DNA of 35,134 nucleotides from Acidimicrobiaceae bacterium (GTDB lineage: Bacteria; Actinomycetota; Acidimicrobiia; Acidimicrobiales; RAAP-2), in NCBI GenBank assembly GCA_003142095.1, contig PLON01000026.1, forward strand, positions 7,946-43,079, in the 5' to 3' direction. Below are positions 29,643-35,112 of the stretch, in pieces. Position 1 is the first letter of the stretch, and every line of letters begins with the position of its first letter. The notes under the pieces are model-generated. The model saw nothing but the letters and a program-made list of their open reading frames with translations, was not told the origin of the DNA and made no database searches. The translations under genes and the position numbers were made by a program.

Positions 29643-30911
29643 CTACTGAAGGTGAGTCCAAAGCTGGTCGATCGGCGCGACATGAATTGACGCCTCGTGG
29701 GTGTAAGAGCGCTCACCGGCGTACAAAGCAATGCCGCCGAGAAAACGTGGCCCCAACGCATCTTTGAGTTTACGAAGACCGGCAAGATCGGAACCTGCGA
29801 TGCGTCTGGATGATTTCACTTCAATTGCAACTACAGCACCGTCATCACGCTCCAGAATGATGTCAACTTCGTCGCCATCAAACGTTCGCCAATGTCCGTA
29901 ATCACTAACTGAATCTGACCACGAGATCTGCTTTAGTAGTTCACCTACGACGAACGTCTCCATCAAATGACCGAACTGGGTTAACGCTGAGGGTTGCAGT
30001 GCGGCAAGTTTCGTCGGCGTTAAGCGAAGGAGACGAGCTGCAATTGCGGTATCGAGGACGTGTACTTTCGGAGCGGATCCCGCACGAGCGCGTACGGTCG
30101 TTCCCCAAGCTGGCAACCGCTCAATCAAGAAGACCGCTTCTAACAATCTCGTGTAATTCTCTCCCGTTCTGGCTTCAAGGCCAACCGAAGAGGACGCCGC
30201 GGCAATGTTGAGAATTTGACCCGTTTGACTTGCTAGTCGTTCCAGTAGTCGTGGCATCAACGTTCGCTGTCGGATTTTTGCCAATTCGCGCAGGTCTCGG
30301 TCCAGGGTTTGGGTTACGTAATCATCAATCCACCGAGCACGATCTTGCTCACGTCGTTGCAGGACCATTGGCAGTCCGCCAGTCGTAACTCGATTGATGT
30401 AGTCAACACGGCCCAGTGTCGATCGTCGTGACGTTACGACGCTGGCCGGATCCACCATTACTGCTTCCACAAAGTTTTCGCGAACACCAGCAATCTCGCC
30501 CTGCGAAAATGGGCGTACCGTCACGAGGTGTAGTCGGCCCGTCAATGCTTGCGCCGCTTCGGGAAGAGCGCCGTACCTCGTCGATCCGGTAAGAAGAAAT
30601 CGGCCAGGTCGTTGCAATCGATTGAGCTCCGCTTTAATCGCGTCGAGAATGATGGGGACGCGTTGATATTCGTCAATGCAGACGGGGGCCGCTCCACCAA
30701 CAAACAAGCTCGGATCCCGTTGCGCTTCTTCGCGCACGACCAGGTCGTCAAGGTCCAGGACTTCAACGCCAGCGTCTGACGCAATAGTCCGTAAAAGAGT
30801 CGATTTTCCAACCGAACGGGGTCCTTGAAGCCCGATAACGACTTCTACGTCCAAAAGCCTTTGGACTACTTCAAGCAGGCGACGTTGGACGACATTCTGA
30901 AGTAGTTCCAT
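29643..30911 (-). CDS. AAA-family ATPase with DUF4143 C-terminal domain
   Basis: A 422-residue protein. N-terminal AAA_14 domain with Walker A GPRSVGKST at 30-38, Walker B VCIDEYQRVP at 77-86 and FLLTGSTR as sensor-type strand. The C-terminal DUF4143 region ends with GDEVDIILERDDGAVVAIEVKSS (split: GDEVDIILE and VVAIEVKSS), a spacing of acidic residues and Lys like a PD-(D/E)xK nuclease fold. Family members are widespread and of unknown function. The minus-strand TATGAT at 30918-30923 preceded by TGA (extended -10) lies 6 nt before the ATG, suggesting a leaderless message. It is the only gene of cassette 1; the other cassettes carry toxin-antitoxin genes, so a stabilising or defensive role is possible but not shown. 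Confidence 0.8.
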   Translation of the reverse strand: MELLQNVVQRRLLEVVQRLLDVEVVIGLQGPRSVGKSTLLRTIASDAGVEVLDLDDLVVREEAQRDPSLFVGGAAPVCIDEYQRVPIILDAIKAELNRLQRPGRFLLTGSTRYGALPEAAQALTGRLHLVTVRPFSQGEIAGVRENFVEAVMVDPASVVTSRRSTLGRVDYINRVTTGGLPMVLQRREQDRARWIDDYVTQTLDRDLRELAKIRQRTLMPRLLERLASQTGQILNIAAASSSVGLEARTGENYTRLLEAVFLIERLPAWGTTVRARAGSAPKVHVLDTAIAARLLRLTPTKLAALQPSALTQFGHLMETFVVGELLKQISWSDSVSDYGHWRTFDGDEVDIILERDDGAVVAIEVKSSRRIAGSDLAGLRKLKDALGPRFLGGIALYAGERSYTHEASIHVAPIDQLWTHLQ

Positions 30912-30962
30912 CGAGTGATCATATCATTTATTTCGTAATACGAGGTACTTTTCATTCGTAAT
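30912..30962 (-). promoter_or_regulatory. Promoter and repeat operator of the ATPase gene
   Basis: Extended -10 TGATATGAT (minus strand, TATGAT at 30918-30923) ends 6 nt before the ATG. Upstream, TTCGTAAT occurs twice on the plus strand (30932-30939 and 30955-30962) with 23-bp periodicity, close to two helical turns, as expected for a direct-repeat operator. Confidence 0.45.
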
Positions 30963-31109
30963 CCGAGCATCTTAAGATTCGCACATCGAGCCGACCATGC
31001 GGCTCGTTTGAGAGAAGTCGTAGTGCCCGTAGTGATTTCATCCAACTTTAGAACACGGAAATATGCGTTTTATCAGGTATTTTGTAATCACGGTTCTGGC
31101 AAAGCATCC

Positions 31110-31155
31110 GCTTCCCAAGCTGAGAACGCGAGTTCGATTCTCGTCGCCCGCTCCA
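31110..31155 (+). repeat. Core repeat copy 1 (tRNA-Gly 3' fragment)
   Basis: All 46 bp are identical to the tRNA 3' part at 29282-29327, including CCA. CATC stands at the equivalent tRNA position upstream, then bases differ (CG for AG), so identity starts within the anticodon stem. End of cassette 1. Confidence 0.92.
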
Positions 31156-31386
31156 GACTTGATCTCGTTGCCACGACTGACCAAATCATTGCAAACATTG
31201 CCGTTGGCTTTCACCACTGTTCACCACTGTTTGCTCCTGTTCGCCACCTCTTGCTGTCGCAGCACTGTCGCATCGCGACGATTGCAGAACACCACATCTC
31301 GTCTTCGTTCGCTATTCGTCTCTCACCTATTTAGTCTCCAACTTTCCCGGCATGATTCAGCGTGGTGTCCAACTGATCGAGACTAA

Positions 31387-31429
31387 TGGGGGCTGAACCC
31401 TTGCGCGGGCTCAGCCCCCATGGTACAGT
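31387..31429 (+). promoter_or_regulatory. Promoter with inverted-repeat operator, cassette 2
   Basis: TTGCGC (31401-31406), 17 bp, TACAGT (31424-31429) preceded by TGG (extended -10), then 7 nt to the ATG at 31437. A perfect 10-bp inverted repeat TGGGGGCTGA/TCAGCCCCCA (31387-31396 and 31411-31420) brackets the -35, an expected place for an autoregulating antitoxin complex to bind. Confidence 0.55.
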
Positions 31430-31436
31430 CAGGACT

Positions 31437-31685
31437 ATGAATGAGCCAACGGTCGTCACTACACAAGCGCGGGGTCGATTGACTCTCGGGGCACTGGCCA
31501 CGGCAAGTCAGTACATCGTGCACTCCGAGGCGGACGGTGTACTCGTCCTTGAACCCGCAACGGTTCTGTCGGTGACTGAGAAGAAGTTGCTGGAGAACTC
31601 AGCTCTTATGGCTGCGATCAAGGGCAGTCGCGAACATCCCGAGAAAATGGTGAAGAGGGACCGCAGCGGATCACCTCGCGCGTAG
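31437..31685 (+). CDS. Putative antitoxin, AbrB/SpoVT-like
   Basis: 82 residues from the ATG at 31437; a frame extension to 31386 runs through the operator repeat and is rejected. VVTTQARGRLTLGALA and SEADGVLVLEPATVLSVTE suggest a swapped-hairpin (AbrB-like) DNA-binding fold, then a helical tail with basic end (KRDRSGSPRA) that could bind the toxin. It precedes the RelE-like gene by 15 bp. No ribosome site precedes the ATG, which is 7 nt from the -10. Assignment is by shape and context. Confidence 0.55.
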   Translation: MNEPTVVTTQARGRLTLGALATASQYIVHSEADGVLVLEPATVLSVTEKKLLENSALMAAIKGSREHPEKMVKRDRSGSPRA

Positions 31686-31700
31686 GGAGTCCGAGCAGCC

Positions 31701-31976
31701 GTGGCCGATCTCTACTTTTCTGAGGAAGCTAACGCACTCATAGAGGAGTTAGAACGCACGCCCTCCCGACGGCATTTGCTCGGGCGATTAAATACCGCTC
31801 TTGACACGCTCGAGGCAGACCCGCAGGATGTGCGGTGCCGTCGCCGAAGGTTTGACACCATTGGATGTTGGGCGATAACGGTCATCTCTAGCGAAGGAGA
31901 TTGGCTGATCCTTTGGAGCGAGAGGAATGAGTTATGTACAGAAGTGAACGTCCGAGCCATCACTCCCGACCCATAG
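31701..31976 (+). CDS. Putative RelE/ParE-like toxin
   Basis: 91 residues from GTG. The pattern (basic helix pair SRRHLLGRLNTALDTLEADP, then strands CWAITVISSEGDWLILWSERN) fits the RelE/ParE fold, whose members cut mRNA on ribosomes or poison gyrase. The usual C-terminal catalytic residues are not clearly recognisable, so the activity is open. Pairing with the upstream small DNA-binding protein supports a type II toxin-antitoxin module. Confidence 0.55.
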   Translation: MADLYFSEEANALIEELERTPSRRHLLGRLNTALDTLEADPQDVRCRRRRFDTIGCWAITVISSEGDWLILWSERNELCTEVNVRAITPDP

Positions 31977-32091
31977 ACCTCAAGAGGATGATCTCATAAA
32001 GACGCCCACAGGACGCCCGAAGTCCGCTTCAATATTTCATGTCTTGGCCCTGACCAAGTAATTCGTAGTATCCACCGTCCTTGGACATCAA

Positions 32092-32136
32092 CTTCCCAAG
32101 CTGAGAACGCGAGTTCGATTCTCGTCGCCCGCTCCA
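32092..32136 (+). repeat. Core repeat copy 2 (tRNA-Gly 3' fragment)
   Basis: 45 bp identical to the tRNA 3' part. Upstream ACATCA also agrees with the tRNA, with one A for G between, so similarity reaches through most of the anticodon stem. End of cassette 2. Confidence 0.92.
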
Positions 32137-32204
32137 ACGGTTTTGGTCCAATCCCTTTGATTCCAACGGTTTGAAAGTGACCAGCGATGTCCGGCACACG
32201 CCGT

Positions 32205-32250
32205 CATTGACCCGTGTTACATGCCCGCATATGCCCGTGGTATGCCTGAA
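32205..32250. other. Arm-like motif behind core copy 2
   Basis: CATTGACCCGTGTT starts 69 bp after the core end and is followed by ATGCCCGCAT, ATGCCCGTGG and TATGCCTG. 13 of the first 14 bases match the motif at 34385-34398, which lies 70 bp behind core copy 4. Candidate integrase arm-binding site. Confidence 0.5.
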
Positions 32251-32376
32251 ATTGTCGAGGCGACAGCGATCTTGATTGCACTAAGGAGTGATCGTTGAAT
32301 TCGGGAGGTGGGGACTGCTGTTGGTGTGCGAGAGTTCCCCGTTAAATTGCGCCGTTCGTGGACCGGCTTTAGATAT

Positions 32377-32670
32377 TCAAGGAGTGATGAAGATTTCGTG
32401 AGTACCAATGCGACGCCAAATGACGTGTGGCTCACCTGGCACTGTTGATTCGCCGTACTCGAAGGTTGCGCGCCCGTCAGCGGCCCAGGTCATTTCGAAA
32501 ATTCCCGAAGCACCTTTAATTCCCTTGACACGAAGCCCCTTGCGAAAGCCACGTTGTCGTTGCAGGTCCTCCACGAACTGAGCGACGGCCAAAAGGAAGT
32601 GTGCTTGCTGCTCTCGGCTCAGACCATCGAAGTCTTTACCGAAGCGAGCCAGCCATGCGTACGTTGGCAA
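32377..32670 (-). CDS. Putative RelE-like toxin
   Basis: 97 residues from a TTG start, 6 bp after the antitoxin gene. The N terminus MPTYAWLARFGKDFDGLS and the middle KGLRVKGIKGASGIFEMTWAADGRATFEYG show the helix-then-sheet order of RelE/ParE proteins, ending in IWRRIGTHEIF with Arg and His in the position of RelE-type catalytic residues. Paired with an AbrB-type antitoxin it forms a type II module on its own small operon. Confidence 0.6.
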   Translation of the reverse strand: MPTYAWLARFGKDFDGLSREQQAHFLLAVAQFVEDLQRQRGFRKGLRVKGIKGASGIFEMTWAADGRATFEYGESTVPGEPHVIWRRIGTHEIFITP

Positions 32671-32676
32671 TGCTTT

Positions 32677-32982
32677 TTACAACTTCTTTCGCTGACGCGT
32701 CGGCTTTGACCGCTGGCGGAGCGAGCCGAGCAACTCTTCGCCGGAAGCGAAAGTACTGACCCTCTCGGCGGCACGATCGGCGTCAGCATCACGCTCGCCA
32801 GCCTGCCAGTCGGTCGTCCAGAACCACGCTTGCGTGGCATCGATGAGTTTCTGTGGTCGCAGGAGGATTCCTTCAGTCGTGATCTCGGCATCCAAGAGAT
32901 CACCCTCCTCCAGGTGCGCGGCACGGCGCACATCGTCAGGAAGTGTAATTTGACCCTTGGCTCGCACGGTGGTTCTCGACAT
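32677..32982 (-). CDS. AbrB/MazE-family antitoxin
   Basis: 101 residues. SRTTVRAKGQITLPDDVRRA near the N terminus and HLEEGDLLDAEITTEGILLRP are the classical SpoVT/AbrB swapped-hairpin DNA-binding domain. The remainder is a charged, toxin-binding type tail (TRQRKKL end). A perfect TATAAT (minus, 32990-32995) with upstream TGG (extended -10) is 7 nt from the ATG, so the message is probably leaderless. Confidence 0.78.
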   Translation of the reverse strand: MSRTTVRAKGQITLPDDVRRAAHLEEGDLLDAEITTEGILLRPQKLIDATQAWFWTTDWQAGERDADADRAAERVSTFASGEELLGSLRQRSKPTRQRKKL

Positions 32983-33140
32983 GAATCAAATTATACCATT
33001 GGAGAGTCCGAATTTCCGATTTTCGCACTTTTGCCTGCTAAAAAGCTAGACAGCCCAAGGAGCCCAGTTAACTGGAAATCAGGATTGAGCCTTGGCTACC
33101 CAAACTCTGATATCTCCTCACTGATGAGGTATTCCATAAG

Positions 33141-33338
33141 AAGGGGTCTCCATCTAGGTACCCCTCGCGCCCGCCAGGGCAGTTCAGGGGGTCCCGCCGG
33201 GGGGCAGGTTCCGGGTGCCCGCCAGTGAGGCTGGACGGGGGCTTCCGGGTGGCACTCGCCGGAGTCGGCCAAAAAAACCCAGCTCCACGTCACAGTGGGG
33301 CTGGGATCGGCCCAAGGGTACCTAGATGGAGACCCCTT
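33141..33338. mobile_element. MITE, 198 bp, with 23-bp perfect terminal repeats
   Basis: Left end 33141-33163 (AAGGGGTCTCCATCTAGG...) and right end 33316-33338 are exact reverse complements over 23 bp. The element is flanked by the 8-bp direct repeat TCCATAAG (33133-33140 and 33339-33346), a target-site duplication. Its GC-rich interior is unlike the surrounding AT-rich cassette and has no gene. It must have been moved by a transposase encoded elsewhere; an 8-bp duplication occurs with several IS families, so the family is left open. Confidence 0.85.
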
Positions 33339-33368
33339 TCCATAAGTTCCACTTCGATTCAATTACCT

Positions 33369-33414
33369 GCTTCCCAAGCTGAGAACGCGAGTTCGATTCT
33401 CGTCGCCCGCTCCA
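33369..33414 (+). repeat. Core repeat copy 3 (tRNA-Gly 3' fragment)
   Basis: 46 bp identical to the tRNA 3' part. Upstream bases (TACCT) do not follow the tRNA, so identity begins sharply in the anticodon stem. End of cassette 3. Confidence 0.92.
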
Positions 33415-33497
33415 GACTCCGGAGATCGGCACCGCTGGTTCTCTCGAGCGGGCATTCTTCGAGAGAATGAAGTCACCACCATAGGGAAGGATCGCAA

Positions 33498-33878
33498 TTA
33501 GCCCTTAACGAGTTGGTGCGCTCGCTGGTGCGAAACCTCAAGGACTTCGCCAATGTCGCGAAGTGTCAGCCCCGCGCTTTGCAGTTCCTTAGCAGCAGCA
33601 CGGGCTTCAGCGGACGCCTTTGTCTGAGCTTGGTCGGCGCGTGCGCGGAGTTTCGCGGCATTTTCGATGTGTGCGCGAACTTTCGGCGTCAACGCGACTT
33701 GCGCCTCGACCACGACTTTTGATGCGGCAATACCAGTGACGAGACTTACCGCGTCCGCCACCATTTCGTTGACTTCGCTGAGCGAGTGCGCCTGGGAATG
33801 AATGGCGGTGCCGTTGACATCGGGAACATCGATAGCCCACCACTTCCCAACTCGGGTCACAGTGGCAGTTACATTCAT
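33498..33878 (-). CDS. HicB-like antitoxin with C-terminal helix-turn-helix
   Basis: 126 residues. The N-terminal part (VTATVTRVGKWWAIDVPDV, then SLSEVNEMVADAVSLVTG) has the HicB partial RNase-H-like fold that binds HicA. A charged helix follows (KLRARADQAQTKASAEARAA), and the C terminus, LTLRDIGEVLEVSHQRAHQLVK, is a helix-turn-helix suited to repressing the operon. The ATG overlaps the hicA stop by 4 bp. Toxin-first order is usual for hicAB. Confidence 0.75.
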   Translation of the reverse strand: MNVTATVTRVGKWWAIDVPDVNGTAIHSQAHSLSEVNEMVADAVSLVTGIAASKVVVEAQVALTPKVRAHIENAAKLRARADQAQTKASAEARAAAKELQSAGLTLRDIGEVLEVSHQRAHQLVKG

Positions 33879-34063
33879 GATCTCTCCATATCTTCGATGA
33901 TTTTCTTAGCGGTGTATTCGTTGATCTCGACGTGGCGCGGGATCGCTTGTGTCCTTGTACCAATTCGAGCAAGATCGTGTTTTGCGCCCGGTGTCACGAT
34001 CAGCGTCTCGTCCTGGTTCTTGGCAATGGCGCGAAGCCGCTTTAGCAAGTCCTTCCGTCGCAC
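33875..34063 (-). CDS. HicA-like toxin (mRNA interferase)
   Basis: 62 residues from GTG, the normal size for HicA, a double-stranded-RNA-binding-fold mRNase. LIVTPGAKHDLARIG carries the active-site His, and IPRHVEINEYTAKKIIEDM is the typical C-terminal strand and helix. A minus-strand TAGACT (34070-34075) ends 6 nt before the GTG, and CGTCTAGA repeats at 34079-34086 and 34094-34101 could be the operator. Confidence 0.8.
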   Translation of the reverse strand: MRRKDLLKRLRAIAKNQDETLIVTPGAKHDLARIGTRTQAIPRHVEINEYTAKKIIEDMERS

Positions 34064-34269
34064 AAGGCTAGTCTATTACGTCTAGATAACATTCGTCTAG
34101 AGTAAATAGACAGCCGAAGTTACCTTATCAGTGGACTCGTTTGACTCGCAGGCGCGGAGGATCAGGGATGCCCGCCGAGTGCCTACGACCAATTTTGCAT
34201 CCGACAGCGGCTTAACAAAAGGAGCTTCAACCAGGAGTTATATGCTTGAAGACTCACAGCATGCCATCC

Positions 34270-34315
34270 GCTTCCCAAGCTGAGAACGCGAGTTCGATTC
34301 TCGTCGCCCGCTCCA
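34270..34315 (+). repeat. Core repeat copy 4 (tRNA-Gly 3' fragment)
   Basis: 46 bp identical to the tRNA 3' part. The preceding CATCC matches the bases before copy 1, suggesting that cassettes 1 and 4 had the same left core half. End of cassette 4. Confidence 0.92.
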
Positions 34316-34384
34316 AGGATTTTCGTCTGAAGCCCAATAATTGTCAGGGGTTGTGGTTGGCCATTAGTGACCATTAGTGACCGC

Positions 34385-34433
34385 CATTGTCCCGTGTTCA
34401 GTGCCCAACGTATTGCCCAATAGTGCCCAACTA
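34385..34433. other. Arm-like motif behind core copy 4
   Basis: CATTGTCCCGTGTT begins 70 bp after the core end, followed by three TGCCCAA units (34402, 34412 and 34422 region). It matches the motif behind core copy 2 in sequence and offset, and shares AGTGCCCAACTA with the one behind the tRNA. Candidate integrase arm-binding site. Confidence 0.5.
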
Positions 34434-34486
34434 TTACTACATTCTGCGAAGAAGCCTCTCCATATTTCACGAGCAAAGGGTACGAT

Positions 34487-34522
34487 TTGTACGTTTGACG
34501 TTCTTAATGTATACTCCGTACA
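34487..34522 (+). promoter_or_regulatory. Promoter and operator of the Phd-RelE operon
   Basis: TTGTAC (34487-34492), 17 bp, TATACT (34510-34515), then 6 nt to the ATG at 34522. TGTACG (34489-34494) and CGTACA (34517-34522) form an inverted repeat around the -10, a plausible site for Phd autorepression. Confidence 0.5.
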
Positions 34523-34797
34523 TGAATGATACTGAGTCGCTCTCCGTAACGGATACACGACAAAATCTTGCGTCCATTATCGAACGCGTGCGGTCGCGAC
34601 ACGATCCGGTGTACCTGACTCTGAGGGGCAAAAGGGTGGCCGCCATTATCAATTCCGATGATCTTGATCGCATTATCGAACTCGCAGAAGATATGGCGGA
34701 TGTACTCGCCGCCGAAGAAGCTCGGGCTGAGATGAAGGCAACTGGTGACGCACCAATTCCTTGGGAGCAGGTAAAGGCCGATCTCGGTTTGACATGA
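34522..34797 (+). CDS. Phd/YefM-family antitoxin
   Basis: 91 residues. LSVTDTRQNLASIIERV and DPVYLTLRGKRVAAIINSDDLDRI are the Phd/YefM DNA-binding domain; the acidic C-terminal region (LAAEEARAEMKATGD) would wrap the toxin. The ATG at 34522 was chosen because it lies 6 nt from the -10 and begins the conserved domain; upstream in-frame starts lie in the promoter. The stop overlaps the relE start by 4 bp. Confidence 0.85.
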   Translation: MNDTESLSVTDTRQNLASIIERVRSRHDPVYLTLRGKRVAAIINSDDLDRIIELAEDMADVLAAEEARAEMKATGDAPIPWEQVKADLGLT

Positions 34798-35054
34798 ACT
34801 ATCAGGTTCAACTGTCGCCGCACGCAGCCCGTCAACTTCGAAAACTTGAACCAACGGCTCGTCGGCGAGTTCAAGCGGCGATTGATCTTCTTGCCGAGAA
34901 CCCTCGACCACCGGCTGCGAAGCAATTAGTTGGTGGCAAAGGCGAATGGCGAGTTCGAACAGGCGACTACCGCGTCATCTATGAAATCTATGACGGCGAA
35001 CTCTTGATTCTTGTTCTTCGCACGGGCCATCGTCGCGAGGTCTACGAGCGCTGA
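34794..35054 (+). CDS. RelE-family toxin
   Basis: 86 residues from the ATG that overlaps the antitoxin stop (ATGA). NYQVQLSPHAARQLRKLEP, ENPRPPAAKQLVGGKGEWRVR, TGDYRVIYEIYDGELLILVLR and GHRREVYE match the RelE pattern, with the basic residues and terminal Tyr used for ribosome-dependent mRNA cleavage. A longer frame from 34761 would overlap the antitoxin more and lacks support. Confidence 0.88.
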   Translation: MNYQVQLSPHAARQLRKLEPTARRRVQAAIDLLAENPRPPAAKQLVGGKGEWRVRTGDYRVIYEIYDGELLILVLRTGHRREVYER

Positions 35055-35112
35055 ACTAGAGCTACGAGCTAGTCCCGAACAGAAATCAAACCGAGAGACC
35101 GCGTGTTTGGAA

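Larger units (their letters stand above)
29328..31155. mobile_element. Array cassette 1 (ATPase cassette, 1828 bp)
   Basis: The unit between tRNA CCA and the end of core copy 1. It holds one gene, the AAA/DUF4143 ATPase on the minus strand, with its own extended -10 promoter and a terminator hairpin. There is no integrase gene. As the unit next to the intact tRNA it is expected to be the latest insertion if units accumulate at the tRNA. Confidence 0.65.
30963..31436. other. Non-coding stretch spanning the cassette 1/2 junction
   Basis: About 470 bp with core copy 1 (31110-31155), a tandem pair TTCACCACTG (31210-31219 and 31220-31229) with a weaker third TTCGCCACCT at 31240-31249, and the promoter of the cassette 2 operon. 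Open frames here cross the tRNA fragment and are not credible. Confidence 0.5.
31156..32136. mobile_element. Array cassette 2 (981 bp, AbrB-like/RelE-like pair)
   Basis: The unit between the ends of core copies 1 and 2. It holds one plus-strand operon of two small genes with the size, order and spacing of a type II toxin-antitoxin module, and its own promoter with a flanking inverted repeat. Confidence 0.65.
31977..32376. other. Non-coding stretch spanning the cassette 2/3 junction
   Basis: 400 bp with core copy 2 (32092-32136) and the arm-like motif at 32205-32250. The minus-strand open frame over the tRNA fragment is a shadow of the tRNA sequence. No gene is seen. Confidence 0.5.
32137..33414. 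mobile_element. Array cassette 3 (1278 bp, AbrB/RelE-like pair plus MITE)
   Basis: The unit between the ends of core copies 2 and 3. It carries a minus-strand two-gene module and, near its right end, a 198-bp MITE. Without the MITE and one 8-bp duplication the unit would be about 1072 bp, similar to the others. Confidence 0.65.
32983..33497. other. Non-coding stretch spanning the cassette 3/4 junction
   Basis: About 515 bp. It contains the cassette 3 promoter (TATAAT at 32990-32995, minus), the MITE with its duplicated flanks (33133-33346), core copy 3 (33369-33414) and a hairpin with a 9-bp stem (33439-33447 with 33459-33467) behind hicB that may end that transcript. No gene is seen. Confidence 0.55.
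33415..34315. mobile_element. Array cassette 4 (901 bp, HicA-HicB pair)
   Basis: The unit between the ends of core copies 3 and 4, holding a minus-strand hicA-hicB operon with its own promoter and a hairpin behind hicB. Confidence 0.65.
34064..34521. other. Non-coding stretch spanning the cassette 4/5 junction
   Basis: About 458 bp with the hicA promoter, core copy 4 (34270-34315), the arm-like motif (34385-34433) with two ACCATTAGTG-type repeats just before it, and the phd promoter. Frames here cross the tRNA fragment and are not credible. Confidence 0.5.

Noticed and set aside
31008-31386. Plus-strand frames across core copy 1
   Set aside because: They run through the tRNA fragment and the tandem repeats with low-complexity translation; no coding evidence.
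31994-32197. Minus-strand open frame over core copy 2 (ERATRIELAFSAWEVDV)
   Set aside because: It is generated by the antisense tRNA fragment; there is no ribosome site, domain or conserved context.
34183-34476. Minus-strand open frame containing GAGDENRTRVLSLGS
   Set aside because: This peptide is the antisense reading of the tRNA-Gly fragment and is a common false gene in annotations; the frame also crosses the cassette junction.
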